Source of the DNA: Thiosocius teredinicola
GTDB taxonomy: Bacteria; Pseudomonadota; Gammaproteobacteria; Chromatiales; Chromatiaceae
Reading direction: 5' to 3'
Length of the DNA stretch: 64,000 bases
Assembly: GCF_002009425.1 (NCBI RefSeq)
Contig: NZ_CP019936.1
Span: 977,001-1,041,000, forward strand
The translations under genes were made by a program, and so were the position numbers. Within the stretch, counting starts at the first letter, position 1, and every line of letters begins with the position of its first letter. The notes under the pieces were generated by a model. That model saw only the letters and a program-made list of their open reading frames with translations, was not told where the DNA came from and did no database searches. Below, piece after piece: positions 39,713-47,161 of this stretch.

Positions 39713-39714
39713 CG
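39628..39714 (+). other. attC 73, short type
   Basis: R'' GGCTAAC, R' GTTAGCG, only 87 bp. The usual distal arm is replaced by a short ggcttcgcc hairpin, with right arm ccccttaacacgg as in attC 20. Confidence 0.9.
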
Positions 39715-39729
39715 CCAAAAGAAGGAAAT

Positions 39730-40260
39730 ATGGAAGTTAAGAGAAATCTCATGGCGCTGGCCTTTAGTGCATTCCTCGCGTTTCACGCGCCGACCGTTTG
39801 GTCGGAATTGGCAGCAGATCCCTTGGTGGGCTTTGAAAGCGATTTAGCACGCGTTGATGCATGGGGCCCAATGGATGGTGAATGGCAAGGGAGCTACCGA
39901 ATCATTCATGCCGACGAAACCGTCCCTAGCGGTACCGAAACAACAGAGATTTCCCCGGCGATTAAGCTTGTAATTCGGGGCGATACTGCAGAATTCTACA
40001 TCCGAAGTCCTGGTGCCGAGTGGGTGAAGGTAGGCGAATCGATTCATGTCATACATCGGCATGTCTTTTCTATGTTCCTGCATATTCGTAGGTCGCCATT
40101 GTGGGTTGAGAAATGGATGGTGAATATTGATCGCACATCAAAAGATGAAGCAGAGCTATCAATTATGCGCACGGTGAACAATTGGCGAGGAGAAGTTGCT
40201 GGGCCAAAAGTGTTCTCAGTTTTCGGCCGAGGAAAGATGTCCCGTGGCATGCAGCGCTAA
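39730..40260 (+). CDS. Exported protein (cassette 74)
   Basis: The 176-residue protein has a signal peptide (LMALAFSAFLAFHAPTVWS, cut near residue 25). The mature part has WGPMDGEWQGSYRIIHADET, then EISPAIKLVIRGDTAEFYIR and further strands to a basic tail, resembling calycin-like barrels by strand pattern only. ATG follows aaggaaat. Confidence 0.7.
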   Translation: MEVKRNLMALAFSAFLAFHAPTVWSELAADPLVGFESDLARVDAWGPMDGEWQGSYRIIHADETVPSGTETTEISPAIKLVIRGDTAEFYIRSPGAEWVKVGESIHVIHRHVFSMFLHIRRSPLWVEKWMVNIDRTSKDEAELSIMRTVNNWRGEVAGPKVFSVFGRGKMSRGMQR

Positions 40261-40387
40261 CAAGGCGTTCAAGCCGCTCGCTACGCTCACTGGGACGTTC
40301 AACGCGGAGCGCCTGCTTGGGCGAAAATGGCGAAGCCATGCCCAAGCGGGTGCGGAGTGTTGAACGCCCCTTAACCTGGCGTTATGC
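40255..40387 (+). other. attC 74, inverted distal arm
   Basis: R'' CGCTAAC, R' GTTATGC, TT/AA, 133 bp. The middle (gcctgcttgggcgaaaatgg ... agtgttgaacg) reads as the reverse complement of the arm in other sites. Confidence 0.92.
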
Positions 40388-40890
40388 GTAATAATCCATT
40401 AATACCACTTGCTCTTATCGCTCTGCTCATGGGCGGCTGCTCTACACGCTATGCGTTGGTCGATGAAAGCGCTTTTACTGAGTGGGCTCAAGAGAAAAAC
40501 GTTGGTCCACCAAAGTATGAATGCTGGGAACGTATAGGAAGTGGTCAGTTCCATCCGTGGAATAGCTGCCCGATGTTGCAAGAACAGACGGAGGCTGGTG
40601 ATACCGGAATTGTGGTCGAAGTTCGCCGTACGGCTTATCTCCGTGATGTCAGTCCAGGCATGATTTTCTTTATGGGTGTAATTCCAGCCGAAAACCTGTA
40701 TGAGTACGAAATCAGCGCAACTATCCGTCGCTCAGGTGATTCGGCTCGGGTACTGAGCAGAAAAGTGCATGTGCTAGAAACCTGGGGTTCGCTGAACACC
40801 GTGCGAAATCTCTCTGGCCAGGCGAACAAATTGGAGGAAATCGAAATGCAGATCTTTCGAGCGATTCATGAAAAGCTCACTGGCGCATAA
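40384..40890 (+). CDS. Predicted lipoprotein starting inside attC (cassette 75)
   Basis: The only suitable start is the ATG in the R' core of attC 74 (gttATGcg): it is followed directly by NNPLIPLALIALLMGGCST, a lipoprotein signal with Cys 20. The 168-residue protein has a mature part with two Cys (YECWERIG, NSCPMLQ) and a helical end. The start codon is thus supplied by the recombination site. Confidence 0.75.
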   Translation: MRNNPLIPLALIALLMGGCSTRYALVDESAFTEWAQEKNVGPPKYECWERIGSGQFHPWNSCPMLQEQTEAGDTGIVVEVRRTAYLRDVSPGMIFFMGVIPAENLYEYEISATIRRSGDSARVLSRKVHVLETWGSLNTVRNLSGQANKLEEIEMQIFRAIHEKLTGA

Positions 40891-41016
40891 CAAACCGTTC
40901 AAGCCGCTCGCTATGCTCGCTCGGACGTTTGGTACTCCGCGCCTTGTTGCGCATGGCTCCGCCATATTTGCGCAAAAGGCGCTCCGCACCAAACGCCGCT
41001 TAACTGGGCGTTAGGT
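40885..41016 (+). other. attC 75
   Basis: R'' GCATAAC followed by aaaccgttcaa, R' GTTAGGT, TT/AA, 132 bp; arm gtttggt. Confidence 0.93.
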
Positions 41017-41023
41017 GCTTGGA

Positions 41024-41452
41024 ATGGCGCAGTGGTTTCATGTTACTTGTGAAGCGGAGTCGGATAATCTGTTCCAATTGGCAGATGGTCGCTACCAGTT
41101 CACTGCACACGGAAGAACCGCACCATTAATGATCGGGTATGGGTATGTCTTGGCAGATCGAGCCTTGGCGAAGTATTTAGTGAGCCGCCGATTGCAAGAA
41201 ATCGAAATCCGTCCGGCAACCCTGTATCGGCGTACAACAAATGAAGAGTTCGATACACATGCGGAAATCTGTATTGGTTCCGAAATCGAGTTTGAAAAGT
41301 TCGATGAAGTCCAAGCTCATGGTGAACAGCTAGCGATAATGGGTAAGCAATACCTTTTCGCCAGTAGCGCGCTCAAGGAAGAATTAGAGCGAGCAAAATT
41401 TGAATACTTACGTTTCAGCGAGGGTCTCAGTGAATTCTGCGCAGGCACCTAA
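41024..41452 (+). CDS. Hypothetical protein (cassette 76)
   Basis: From ATG 41024 the protein has 142 residues: WFHVTCEAESDNLFQLADGR, then RALAKYLVSRRLQEIEIRPA, TLYRRTTNEEFDTHAEICIG and a helical end. GTG 41015 in the attC tail is an alternative start. Unrecognised; cytoplasmic. Confidence 0.65.
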   Translation: MAQWFHVTCEAESDNLFQLADGRYQFTAHGRTAPLMIGYGYVLADRALAKYLVSRRLQEIEIRPATLYRRTTNEEFDTHAEICIGSEIEFEKFDEVQAHGEQLAIMGKQYLFASSALKEELERAKFEYLRFSEGLSEFCAGT

Positions 41453-41578
41453 CAAGTCGGTCAAGCCGTTCGCTGCGCTCACTCGGACGTCCCGTACTCC
41501 GCGCCTTTTTGCGTATGGCTTCGCCATCGTTACGCAAACGGCGCTCCGCACTGGCCGCCGCTTACCTGGGCGTTAGAT
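41447..41578 (+). other. attC 76
   Basis: R'' ACCTAAC, R' GTTAGAT, GT/AC, 132 bp; arm gtcccgt/ctggccg. Confidence 0.93.
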
Positions 41579-41592
41579 GCGCGCAAAAGGAA

Positions 41593-41670
41593 ATGAAAGT
41601 TGGCGAGCGTGAAGGAATAAAAGTCTTGCTGCGCAAAGTACAGGTTTCGTGGTCCCGCTGTAGCGGCTAA
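41593..41670 (+). CDS. Family B micro-ORF, most divergent copy (cassette 77)
   Basis: MKVGEREGIKVLLRKVQVSW, ending SRCSG: the N-terminal half is unlike other copies, but start, stop, length and VSWS tail are kept. The stem has one mismatch (AGCGGC/GCCACT). Confidence 0.42.
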   Translation: MKVGEREGIKVLLRKVQVSWSRCSG

Positions 41671-41671
41671 A

Positions 41672-42076
41672 GTGAGTTTTTCGAGGCCACTTTCTTTGGT
41701 GGTCGGCGATTATTCGCGGTACGTGGTGGCGGTGGTGCTTGATGGCCCGTGGCCCATAATTAGCGAGCAATCGGGCGTATTGAGATATGGAGGTTGTTTC
41801 GCCGTGCTACTAGGAGAGTCAGTGCAAATCGTTACGCACGGTAAGTTCGAGGCCGTGCCCAATGGCAGGGAAGCGCTCACTCTGTTTGCTCCGTGCATTA
41901 CCCCCTTTTTGGCCTCCGAGTTAACGCATTTCAAAAAGCATCTAACAAGTCGGTCAAGCCGCTCGCTTACGCTCACTCGGACGTTTGGTACTCCGCACCG
42001 TTTTGCGCATGGATTCGCCATATTTGCGCAACAGTCGCTCCGCACCAAACGCCGCTTACCTGGGCGTTATGTGTAG
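41672..42076 (+). CDS. Family B second ORF, uninterrupted form (cassette 77)
   Basis: GTG one base after the micro-ORF stop opens an unbroken frame: SFSRPLSLVVGDYSRYVVAV, then DGPWPIISE, RYGGCFAVLLGESVQIVTHG, PFLASELTHFKKHL, about 91 codons, then attC 77 to 42076. The codon TAT in RYGG is TAG in four other copies. This and cassette 85 show the likely ancestral frame. No known domain. Confidence 0.4.
   Translation: MSFSRPLSLVVGDYSRYVVAVVLDGPWPIISEQSGVLRYGGCFAVLLGESVQIVTHGKFEAVPNGREALTLFAPCITPFLASELTHFKKHLTSRSSRSLTLTRTFGTPHRFAHGFAIFAQQSLRTKRRLPGRYV
41940..42072 (+). other. attC 77
   Basis: R'' ATCTAAC, R' GTTATGT, GT/AC, 133 bp; arm gtttggt. Confidence 0.93.
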
Positions 42077-42082
42077 AAAGTG

Positions 42083-42448
42083 ATGGATCGCGACCTCAGC
42101 CTGGAAAAAGAACTAATGGTGGCAATATCTGAGTTCGCGCCAAGAATCACGTGGGTTGAAGCAGCGTACGAGCTAGTTGCTAAAATTCCTGGGAAGGAAG
42201 TCACCGTAACTTGGCCATATCCGTTAATGGAAGTGTTTTTCGATTTCGTCGGGCCCGGTGACGAAAAATTTTCGGAATCAGTCGAGTTCTACGAAGGGGA
42301 AAGCTCGGCCGAATTAGCGGAGTACGTGGCAAACGTCGTAAGAAGGTTTTTGCTGCTGCCAGTTCGTATTCACACGAGAAAGGGTTGGCTGTCCGTAACC
42401 GAATTGCAGGTAGAAGAAAATGGCGGGTGGCAATGCGTGTTCGAGTGA
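42083..42448 (+). CDS. Hypothetical acidic protein (cassette 78)
   Basis: 121 residues: LEKELMVAISEFAPRITWVE, VTVTWPYPLMEVFFDFVGPG, a helix ESSAELAEYVANVVRRFLLL and a final strand pair ending GGWQCVFE. Alpha/beta, cytoplasmic, immunity-like in look but unassigned. Confidence 0.68.
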   Translation: MDRDLSLEKELMVAISEFAPRITWVEAAYELVAKIPGKEVTVTWPYPLMEVFFDFVGPGDEKFSESVEFYEGESSAELAEYVANVVRRFLLLPVRIHTRKGWLSVTELQVEENGGWQCVFE

Positions 42449-42451
42449 AAC

Positions 42452-42583
42452 ACATAACAAGTCGTTCAAGCCGTTCGCTATGCTCACTCGGACGTTTGGT
42501 ACTCCGCAGGCGCTTGCGCATGGCTACGCCATTTTTGCGCAGCGCCCGCTCCGAGCAAAGCGCCGCTTAACTGGGCGTTATGC
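42452..42583 (+). other. attC 78
   Basis: R'' ACATAAC, R' GTTATGC, TT/AA, 132 bp; left arm gtttggt but right arm gcaaagcg, so the arms mismatch. Confidence 0.92.
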
Positions 42584-42597
42584 GTAAAAGGAAGAAT

Positions 42598-43056
42598 ATG
42601 AAATTTCTAGTAATTGCGGTTTCGCTCAGCCTTGCCGGAGTGTGGCCCGCTATTTCCGCGCCGGGCGGTCGGATTCAGTCCGGCGCAATACCAATCACCA
42701 ATAATTGTTCGCACTTTCTGGGCGAATGGAAGAGCGAAACGTTTAATCCTTATGGCAACTACACAAACATCCAAACGGCTGTCTATCGGCCCAATGGAAA
42801 ATTGGAGTTGCATATTACTATCAAGAACGAAGATGGCACTATTCAAGAAGCACCGAAGGTCGTTCGAGATTGGTATTGCGATGGCACAGTTTACATTACG
42901 CGCAATGATCCAGAGGTTGAGGATGCTGGGCGAGAGAATGGCGCTGAGTTCAAGGTGTACCAGTTGCTTGGAACGTCGCCCAATTTAATACGTTATCGTA
43001 CTGTGGTTGGGCATTCTCCAGGTGTCATCTTCACGTTGGAAAGAACTGGCAATTGA
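42598..43056 (+). CDS. Exported protein (cassette 79)
   Basis: ATG 42598 after ggaag is preferred to ATG 42580 in the attC core. The 152-residue protein has a signal peptide (MKFLVIAVSLSLAGVWPAIS, cut before APGG). The mature part, with FLGEWKSETFNPYGNYTNIQ and further strands, looks like a small lipocalin/calycin-type barrel; two Cys (NCSHF, WYCDG) could pair. Confidence 0.72.
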   Translation: MKFLVIAVSLSLAGVWPAISAPGGRIQSGAIPITNNCSHFLGEWKSETFNPYGNYTNIQTAVYRPNGKLELHITIKNEDGTIQEAPKVVRDWYCDGTVYITRNDPEVEDAGRENGAEFKVYQLLGTSPNLIRYRTVVGHSPGVIFTLERTGN

Positions 43057-43060
43057 AAGC

Positions 43061-43192
43061 GCATAACAAGGCGTTCAAGCCGTTCGCTGCGCTCGCTCGG
43101 ACGCCCAGCACTCCGCACCTTATTGCGCGTGGCTTCGCCATGTTCGCGCAAACGGCGCTCCGTGCTGGCCGCCGCTTAACCTGGCGTTAGGC
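43061..43192 (+). other. attC 79
   Basis: R'' GCATAAC, R' GTTAGGC, TT/AA, 132 bp; arm gcccagc/ctggccg. Confidence 0.93.
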
Positions 43193-43203
43193 GTAAAAAC
43201 TGA

Positions 43204-43359
43204 ATGAGCGAAGATAACAACAAAGAAGAGCTTCGGCGCGCTAGAAGAGAGTTCGAGAATGCCGCAAATAAGCTGCGATTTTTGCAGCAGCGGGAGCCGA
43301 TCTACCAAAATGGCGCGTCTTTAGAACTTGAGGGAGCTGCACCTGTCGACTTCCCCTAA
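43204..43359 (+). pseudogene. Truncated cassette 80 gene cut by IS3
   Basis: ATG 43204 starts a charged helical protein (EELRRARREFENAANKLRFL, QQREPIYQNG) that runs into the insertion sequence at 43344 and stops at a TAA inside it. The 3' end and the left half of the attC are missing on the other side. Confidence 0.65.
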
Positions 43360-43412
43360 TCTGAGACACGCGGGGTTGGAGTTTTCTGAGATTATTGGCT
43401 CAGGAGACGACC

Positions 43413-43682
43413 ATGAAGAAATCACGATTTACCGAGACACAGATCGTATCGATGCTCAAAGAAGCGGATGCGGGCATGAAGGTTGAGGATCTGTGCCGCA
43501 AGCACGGGATCAGCTCGGCGACCTACTACAACTGGAAGAAGAAGTACGGCGGCATGGAAGCGGCAGAGATCAAACGCCTTAAGGAGCTGGAAGACGAGAA
43601 TGCTCGACTCAAACGGATGTATGCGGATCAAAGCCTGGAGCTTCAGGCGGTCAAGGATCTGATCGTAAAAAAGGGTTGGTGA
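43413..43682 (+). CDS. IS3 transposase OrfA (HTH)
   Basis: 89 residues; N-terminal helix-turn-helix (EADAGMKVEDLCRKHGISSA, TYYNWKKKYGG) and a leucine-zipper-like helix. An A_AAA_AAG heptamer at 43667-43673 in the correct phase just before the stop is a classical -1 frameshift site for making OrfAB. Confidence 0.92.
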   Translation: MKKSRFTETQIVSMLKEADAGMKVEDLCRKHGISSATYYNWKKKYGGMEAAEIKRLKELEDENARLKRMYADQSLELQAVKDLIVKKGW

Positions 43683-43924
43683 CAGCAGAGAAGCGCGCAG
43701 TGGCAGTGGAGCTGGTTGAAACCGGTCTCTCGATCGCCAGAGCGTGCTGCATGATCGGCTTAAGTCGGGCCAGCTACTACCGTAAGCCAAAGGATTGGCG
43801 AGAGGCTGACTCTGCTGTCATTGACGCCATCAACGCGGTACTGAAGAAGGCGCCGCGTGCCGGATTCTGGAAATGCTATGCACGCATCCGGCGGCAGGGA
43901 CATGAGTTCAATCACATGCTGTAA
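43676..43924 (+). pseudogene. IS3 transposase OrfB, N-terminal fragment
   Basis: The frame VELVETGLSIARACCMIGLS, ASYYRKPKDW, up to RRQGHEFNH continues across the IS110 insertion into KRVYRVYCRLGLNL at 45226; the residues after FNH (ML, stop) come from the IS110. Confidence 0.88.
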
Positions 43925-45225
43925 TCGCTTCAGCCCTGCAATACTGACCGATGGGACAGTAAGCGGAGGACGAAGCGATGGCTATTACCTACGTAGGATT
44001 GGACGTCTCTCAGAAAGCGACGTCAATTTGCGTTATTGACGATGCAGGCGCAATTGTTTGGGAAGGATGCTGCCGTAGTCATCCAGAAGACATCATTGCG
44101 TCTGTCAAGAAACAAGCCTCTGGTGCACTCCGAGTTGGACTGGAGACTGGGCCACTGGCAGTTTGGCACTGGCATACACTGAAAGCGGCGGGTTTGCCGG
44201 TAGTCTGTTTGCATGCGCGGCATGTGCACGCTGCGATTGCGCTTCAGGTCAACAAGACAGATCGCAATGATGCGTACGCTCTGGCGCAGGTCGTCCGTGC
44301 AGGGTGGTTTCGAGCCGTCGACGTGAAGAGTCTGGATACGCATCGCATCCGGCTCGTGCTGACAGCGAGAAAGCGTGTTGTTTCGATGCGGTCTGCGTTG
44401 TACTCGCAGATCCGCGGCGTGTTGAAGACATTTGGGATTGTTTTGCCAGCTGGGAAAGGCAGCCGATTCGAACACGCGGTCCACCAAGCTATTGAGTCGG
44501 ACGAGAGCTTGGAGCCTGTCATTGGTTCGCTGCTTGAGATCTGGCGATCGTTAACCGCTCAACTCCGTTTCTACAATCGTGCGGTTGACCAAATGGCCAA
44601 GGAAAGCGATATCTGTCAGCGATTGATGACGATCCCGGGCGTGGGCGTATTGACCGCGCTGGCGTTCATGACGGCGATAGATGATCCTAACCGATTCATG
44701 CGCTCCGCTGATGTTGGCCCTTATCTCGGCCTCACACCGCGACGCTACCAATCCGGAGAGGTGGATCGTGCAGGTCATATCTCAAAATGCGGTGACCGAA
44801 TGGCGCGTACCCAACTTTTCGAAGCTGCGCATGTCATGATGACGCGGAGCGAGACGACATCGCCGCTACAGGTATGGGCAAATCAGCTGAGACGCAGAAT
44901 CGGCGTCAAGAAGGCCAAGGTCGCGCTGGCCAGGCGGTTGGCTGTTGTGATGCATCGGATGTGGATCGACGGCACGTCATTCGATTGCGCGCTTGGCGAA
45001 CCGATCGCTGCTTAGATGAGGTAAAGAAACAGTTCCCGAGTTCGTCGCCTGGGTCATTCCGAGACGCGCTTAATAGCCGACAGTGATCGGACTACGTCAA
45101 TCACATAGGTAGGCCCAAGCGACATCTGGCACCATGTTGAGGCAGGCACACCTGACCTCGGAGACGACAACGAGCTCGAAGGAACTGATTCTGGCGATAC
45201 TGGGGTTGACCGAGATCAGACGACA
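43916..45225 (+). mobile_element. IS110-family element nested in IS3 orfB
   Basis: The ends are inferred from where orfB is interrupted: aatcac is left of it and aagcgggtttatcgc resumes orfB. About 1.31 kb with a 62-base left and 210-base right non-coding end; no inverted terminal repeats obvious, as usual for IS110. Boundaries are good to a few bases. Confidence 0.8.
43978..45015 (+). CDS. IS110-family transposase
   Basis: 345 residues. An N-terminal DEDD RuvC-like domain (YVGLDVSQKATSICVIDDAG, GLETGPLAVWHWHTL, KTDRNDAYALAQVVRAGWF) and a C-terminal transposase_20 domain with the helix-hairpin-helix TIPGVGVLTALAFMTAID and the catalytic-Ser region YLGLTPRRYQSGEVDRAGHI. The frame is intact, so the element may be active. 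Confidence 0.95.
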   Translation: MAITYVGLDVSQKATSICVIDDAGAIVWEGCCRSHPEDIIASVKKQASGALRVGLETGPLAVWHWHTLKAAGLPVVCLHARHVHAAIALQVNKTDRNDAYALAQVVRAGWFRAVDVKSLDTHRIRLVLTARKRVVSMRSALYSQIRGVLKTFGIVLPAGKGSRFEHAVHQAIESDESLEPVIGSLLEIWRSLTAQLRFYNRAVDQMAKESDICQRLMTIPGVGVLTALAFMTAIDDPNRFMRSADVGPYLGLTPRRYQSGEVDRAGHISKCGDRMARTQLFEAAHVMMTRSETTSPLQVWANQLRRRIGVKKAKVALARRLAVVMHRMWIDGTSFDCALGEPIAA

Positions 45226-45830
45226 AGCGGGTTTATCGCGTGTATTGCCGGCTGGGCCTGAATCTTCCCAGGCGGGCCAAACGCAAGCTGCCGAAGCGCG
45301 AGCCCCGACCGCTGCAAGTCGACGCCGCCGTGAATAGTCAATGGGCGTTGGATTTCATGCATGACACGCTGTACTGCGGCAAGCGTTTCCGGACGTTAAA
45401 CGTGATCGATGAGGGCACCCGCGAGTGCTTGGCGATCGAGGTGGACAGTTCGCTGCCGGCCGAACGGGTGATCCGGGTGCTAGAGCAACTGAAGGACGAG
45501 CGCGGTCTGCCCCAGCAGATACGCCTGGATAACGGTCCGGAACTGATCTCGGATGCCTTTGCCACTTGGTGCGAAGACAACAACATCGATCTGGCCTACA
45601 TCGAGAAAGGCAAGCCGCAGCAGAACGGTTTTGCCGAGCGGTTCAACGGATCTATGCGGCGTGAGTTTCTCGACGCTTACCTGTTCGAAAGCCTGAGCCA
45701 GGTCCGGGAAATGGCTTGGCATTGGCGACTCGATTACAACGACGAGCGACCACATGAGAGTTTGGGCGATCTACCGCCCAGCGTGTACCGACGAAAACTC
45801 GAAAACTCCAGCTTACGACTGTCTCAGTAA
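45226..45830 (+). pseudogene. IS3 transposase OrfB, C-terminal part
   Basis: The integrase core resumes: WALDFMHDTLYCGKRFRTLN (first D), LDNGPELISDAFATWCEDNN (second D) and GFAERFNGSMRREFLDAYLF (E). All three catalytic residues are present, so loss of function comes only from the IS110 insertion. Confidence 0.9.
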
Positions 45831-45844
45831 TCGGGGGGTGGACA

Positions 45845-45909
45845 CATGGCTTCGCCATTGTTGCGCAAACGGCGCTCCGCACTGGCCGCCGCTTAACTTG
45901 GCGTTATGC
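45845..45909 (+). other. attC 80, right half only
   Basis: Starts catggcttcgccattgttgc and ends R' GTTATGC; the left half with R'' has been lost at the IS3 junction. Probably no longer foldable into a full recombination substrate. Confidence 0.88.
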
Positions 45910-46206
45910 CTTCAAAAGACGTGCTGAAACATTCATGCGTTTATGTAGTACGCGAATAATTTCAGGGCTTCGGTCGGAGCCAAGTTTGTAGAAGTTAAGA
46001 TGGCTACCTACAGGGAGTACTCGATAGCCCGAGCGAATATGGTCACAGGGTTGGCCGAGTTCCGAATTTTCCGCCAAACGATGAAACGCTTGATCGAGTT
46101 CGGTCAGGTAGTTGTTTCGCTGCTCGTGGCCCCAGCTGCTTTCTGTGAATATTGCAATGCCTTTCAAGTCGGCTCGGGCTGCGGCCTTGATCCTAAATCG
46201 AGGCAT
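45904..46206 (-). CDS. parE: ParE/RelE-superfamily toxin (cassette 81)
   Basis: About 100 residues in the ParE pattern: PRFRIKAAARADLKGIAIFT, NNYLTELDQAFHRLAENSEL, GYRVLPVGSHLNFYKLG and a final EIIRVLHKRMNVS. ParE toxins poison DNA gyrase. ATG 46204-46206 overlaps the antitoxin stop (TGATG). The stop codon is provided by the R' core of attC 80 read on the minus strand, so the pair lies opposite to all other cassettes. Confidence 0.9.
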   Translation of the reverse strand: MPRFRIKAAARADLKGIAIFTESSWGHEQRNNYLTELDQAFHRLAENSELGQPCDHIRSGYRVLPVGSHLNFYKLGSDRSPEIIRVLHKRMNVSARLLKA

Positions 46207-46445
46207 CAATGATTTTCACTATCCAATTCCTCAATGAGGCCGCTGAGCGAGTAATCGACAAAGTCGCTTGCTTCGCCTTCATCAAGCATCTTTCGAAGGG
46301 TGGAAAGCTTGGTTTCTTCCTCCTCGAGCAAGCGCAGTCCGGCTCGAACAACCTCGCTGGTAGAGGCATAGCGGCCGCTTTCCAATTGCGCGGAAATGAA
46401 GGAGTCAAAATGTTCGCCGAGGGTGATGCTGGTGTTCTTGCTCAT
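46206..46445 (-). CDS. parD: ParD-type antitoxin (cassette 81)
   Basis: 79 residues starting at ATG 46445: [40 protein letters not shown], a ribbon-helix-helix DNA-binding domain, followed by a toxin-binding tail ([15 protein letters not shown]). Upstream sits a perfect palindrome and promoter boxes, so it probably represses its own operon. Translation of the toxin is coupled. Confidence 0.92.
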   Translation of the reverse strand: MSKNTSITLGEHFDSFISAQLESGRYASTSEVVRAGLRLLEEEETKLSTLRKMLDEGEASDFVDYSLSGLIEELDSENH

Positions 46446-46463
46446 TGGGTAAATCCTCAATGG

Positions 46464-46480
46464 GTACCAATAATTGGTAC
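46464..46480 (-). promoter_or_regulatory. Likely ParD operator palindrome
   Basis: gtaccaat a attggtac is a perfect 8-bp inverted repeat with one central base, 19 bases upstream of the parD ATG and directly next to the -10 box. Confidence 0.75.
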
Positions 46481-46507
46481 TATAGGTGGGCATAACAAGG
46501 CGGTCAA
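46479..46507 (-). promoter_or_regulatory. parDE promoter, -35 box in attC 81
   Basis: On the minus strand TTGACC (46507-46502) and TATAGT (46484-46479) are separated by 17 bp, close to the sigma-70 consensus. The -35 box is the ggtcaa L-box of attC 81. Confidence 0.65.
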
Positions 46508-46621
46508 GCCGTTCGCTATGCTCACTCGGACGTTTGGTACTCCGCGGCCGCTTGCGCATGGCTTCGCCATGTTTACGCAGCGCCCGCTCCGCACCAAACG
46601 CCGCTTACCTGGGCGTTAGGC
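46490..46621 (+). other. attC 81
   Basis: R'' GCATAAC, R' GTTAGGC, GT/AC, 132 bp; arm gtttggt. Confidence 0.93.
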
Positions 46622-46628
46622 ATAAGAA

Positions 46629-47029
46629 ATGAAATATCTGATTTCGTTCGAATCGAACCATTTCGATTTCGAATCAGAAGAAGAAAACCCAATCAATCCG
46701 ATTCAGGGTAAGTCTGTCGGAGAATGGCTTGCGGCTCGGCTGAAGAATGCTGGTGCAGAAGTAGCAGGGGTCGAACCGGAAGATTGGGTTGGTACGTGGA
46801 TGCAACGCTTGATGGAGAAAAGTACCTAATTGGCTTCAGTGCTACACCATGTAAAAGTGTCACTGCTAAACCCGAGGTTATGATCCAGCTTGAAAAATCG
46901 GGCTCGTTCTTCCATTCGTTTTTTGGTCGAAACAAGGTGGCGGAAGGAGATCGTCTCTTGGCCCTTATCGAACGGTGTATAAGGCAGGTGCCCGACATCA
47001 CCAACTTGGAGGTTTCGAAAAATGCCTAA
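46629..47029 (+). pseudogene. Frameshifted hypothetical gene (cassette 82)
   Basis: The first frame (MKYLISFESNHFDFESEEEN, KSVGEWLAARLKNAGAEVAG, VEPEDW) and the second (GWYVDATLDGEKYLIGFSAT, GSFFHSFFGRNKVAEGDRLL) join at EDWGWYVD if one G is added to the tggg run near 46790. The joined protein would have about 133 residues and end at the TAA of attC 82. Sequencing error in the G run is possible. Confidence 0.7.
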
Positions 47030-47154
47030 CAAGGCGTTCAAGCCGCTCGCTATGCTCGCTCGGACGCTTTGCACTCCGCACCTGCTGCGCATGCCTTCGG
47101 CATCGTTGCGCAGCGGGCGCTCCGCGCAAAGCGCCGCTTAACTGGGCGTTAGCG
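47024..47154 (+). other. attC 82
   Basis: R'' GCCTAAC, R' GTTAGCG, TT/AA, 131 bp; arm ctttgcac. Confidence 0.93.
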
Positions 47155-47161
47155 CTTCTCA

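Larger units (their letters stand above)
43344..45844 (+). mobile_element. IS3-family element interrupted by IS110
   Basis: Terminal repeats TGTCGACTTCCCCTAATCTG (left) and TGTCCACCCCCCGATTACTG (right, reverse complement), both continuing AGAC, match at 15-16 of 24 positions. orfA is intact; orfB is split by an IS110 element. No target duplication is seen, and the right flank is half an attC, so the element has mediated or suffered an adjacent deletion. Confidence 0.88.
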
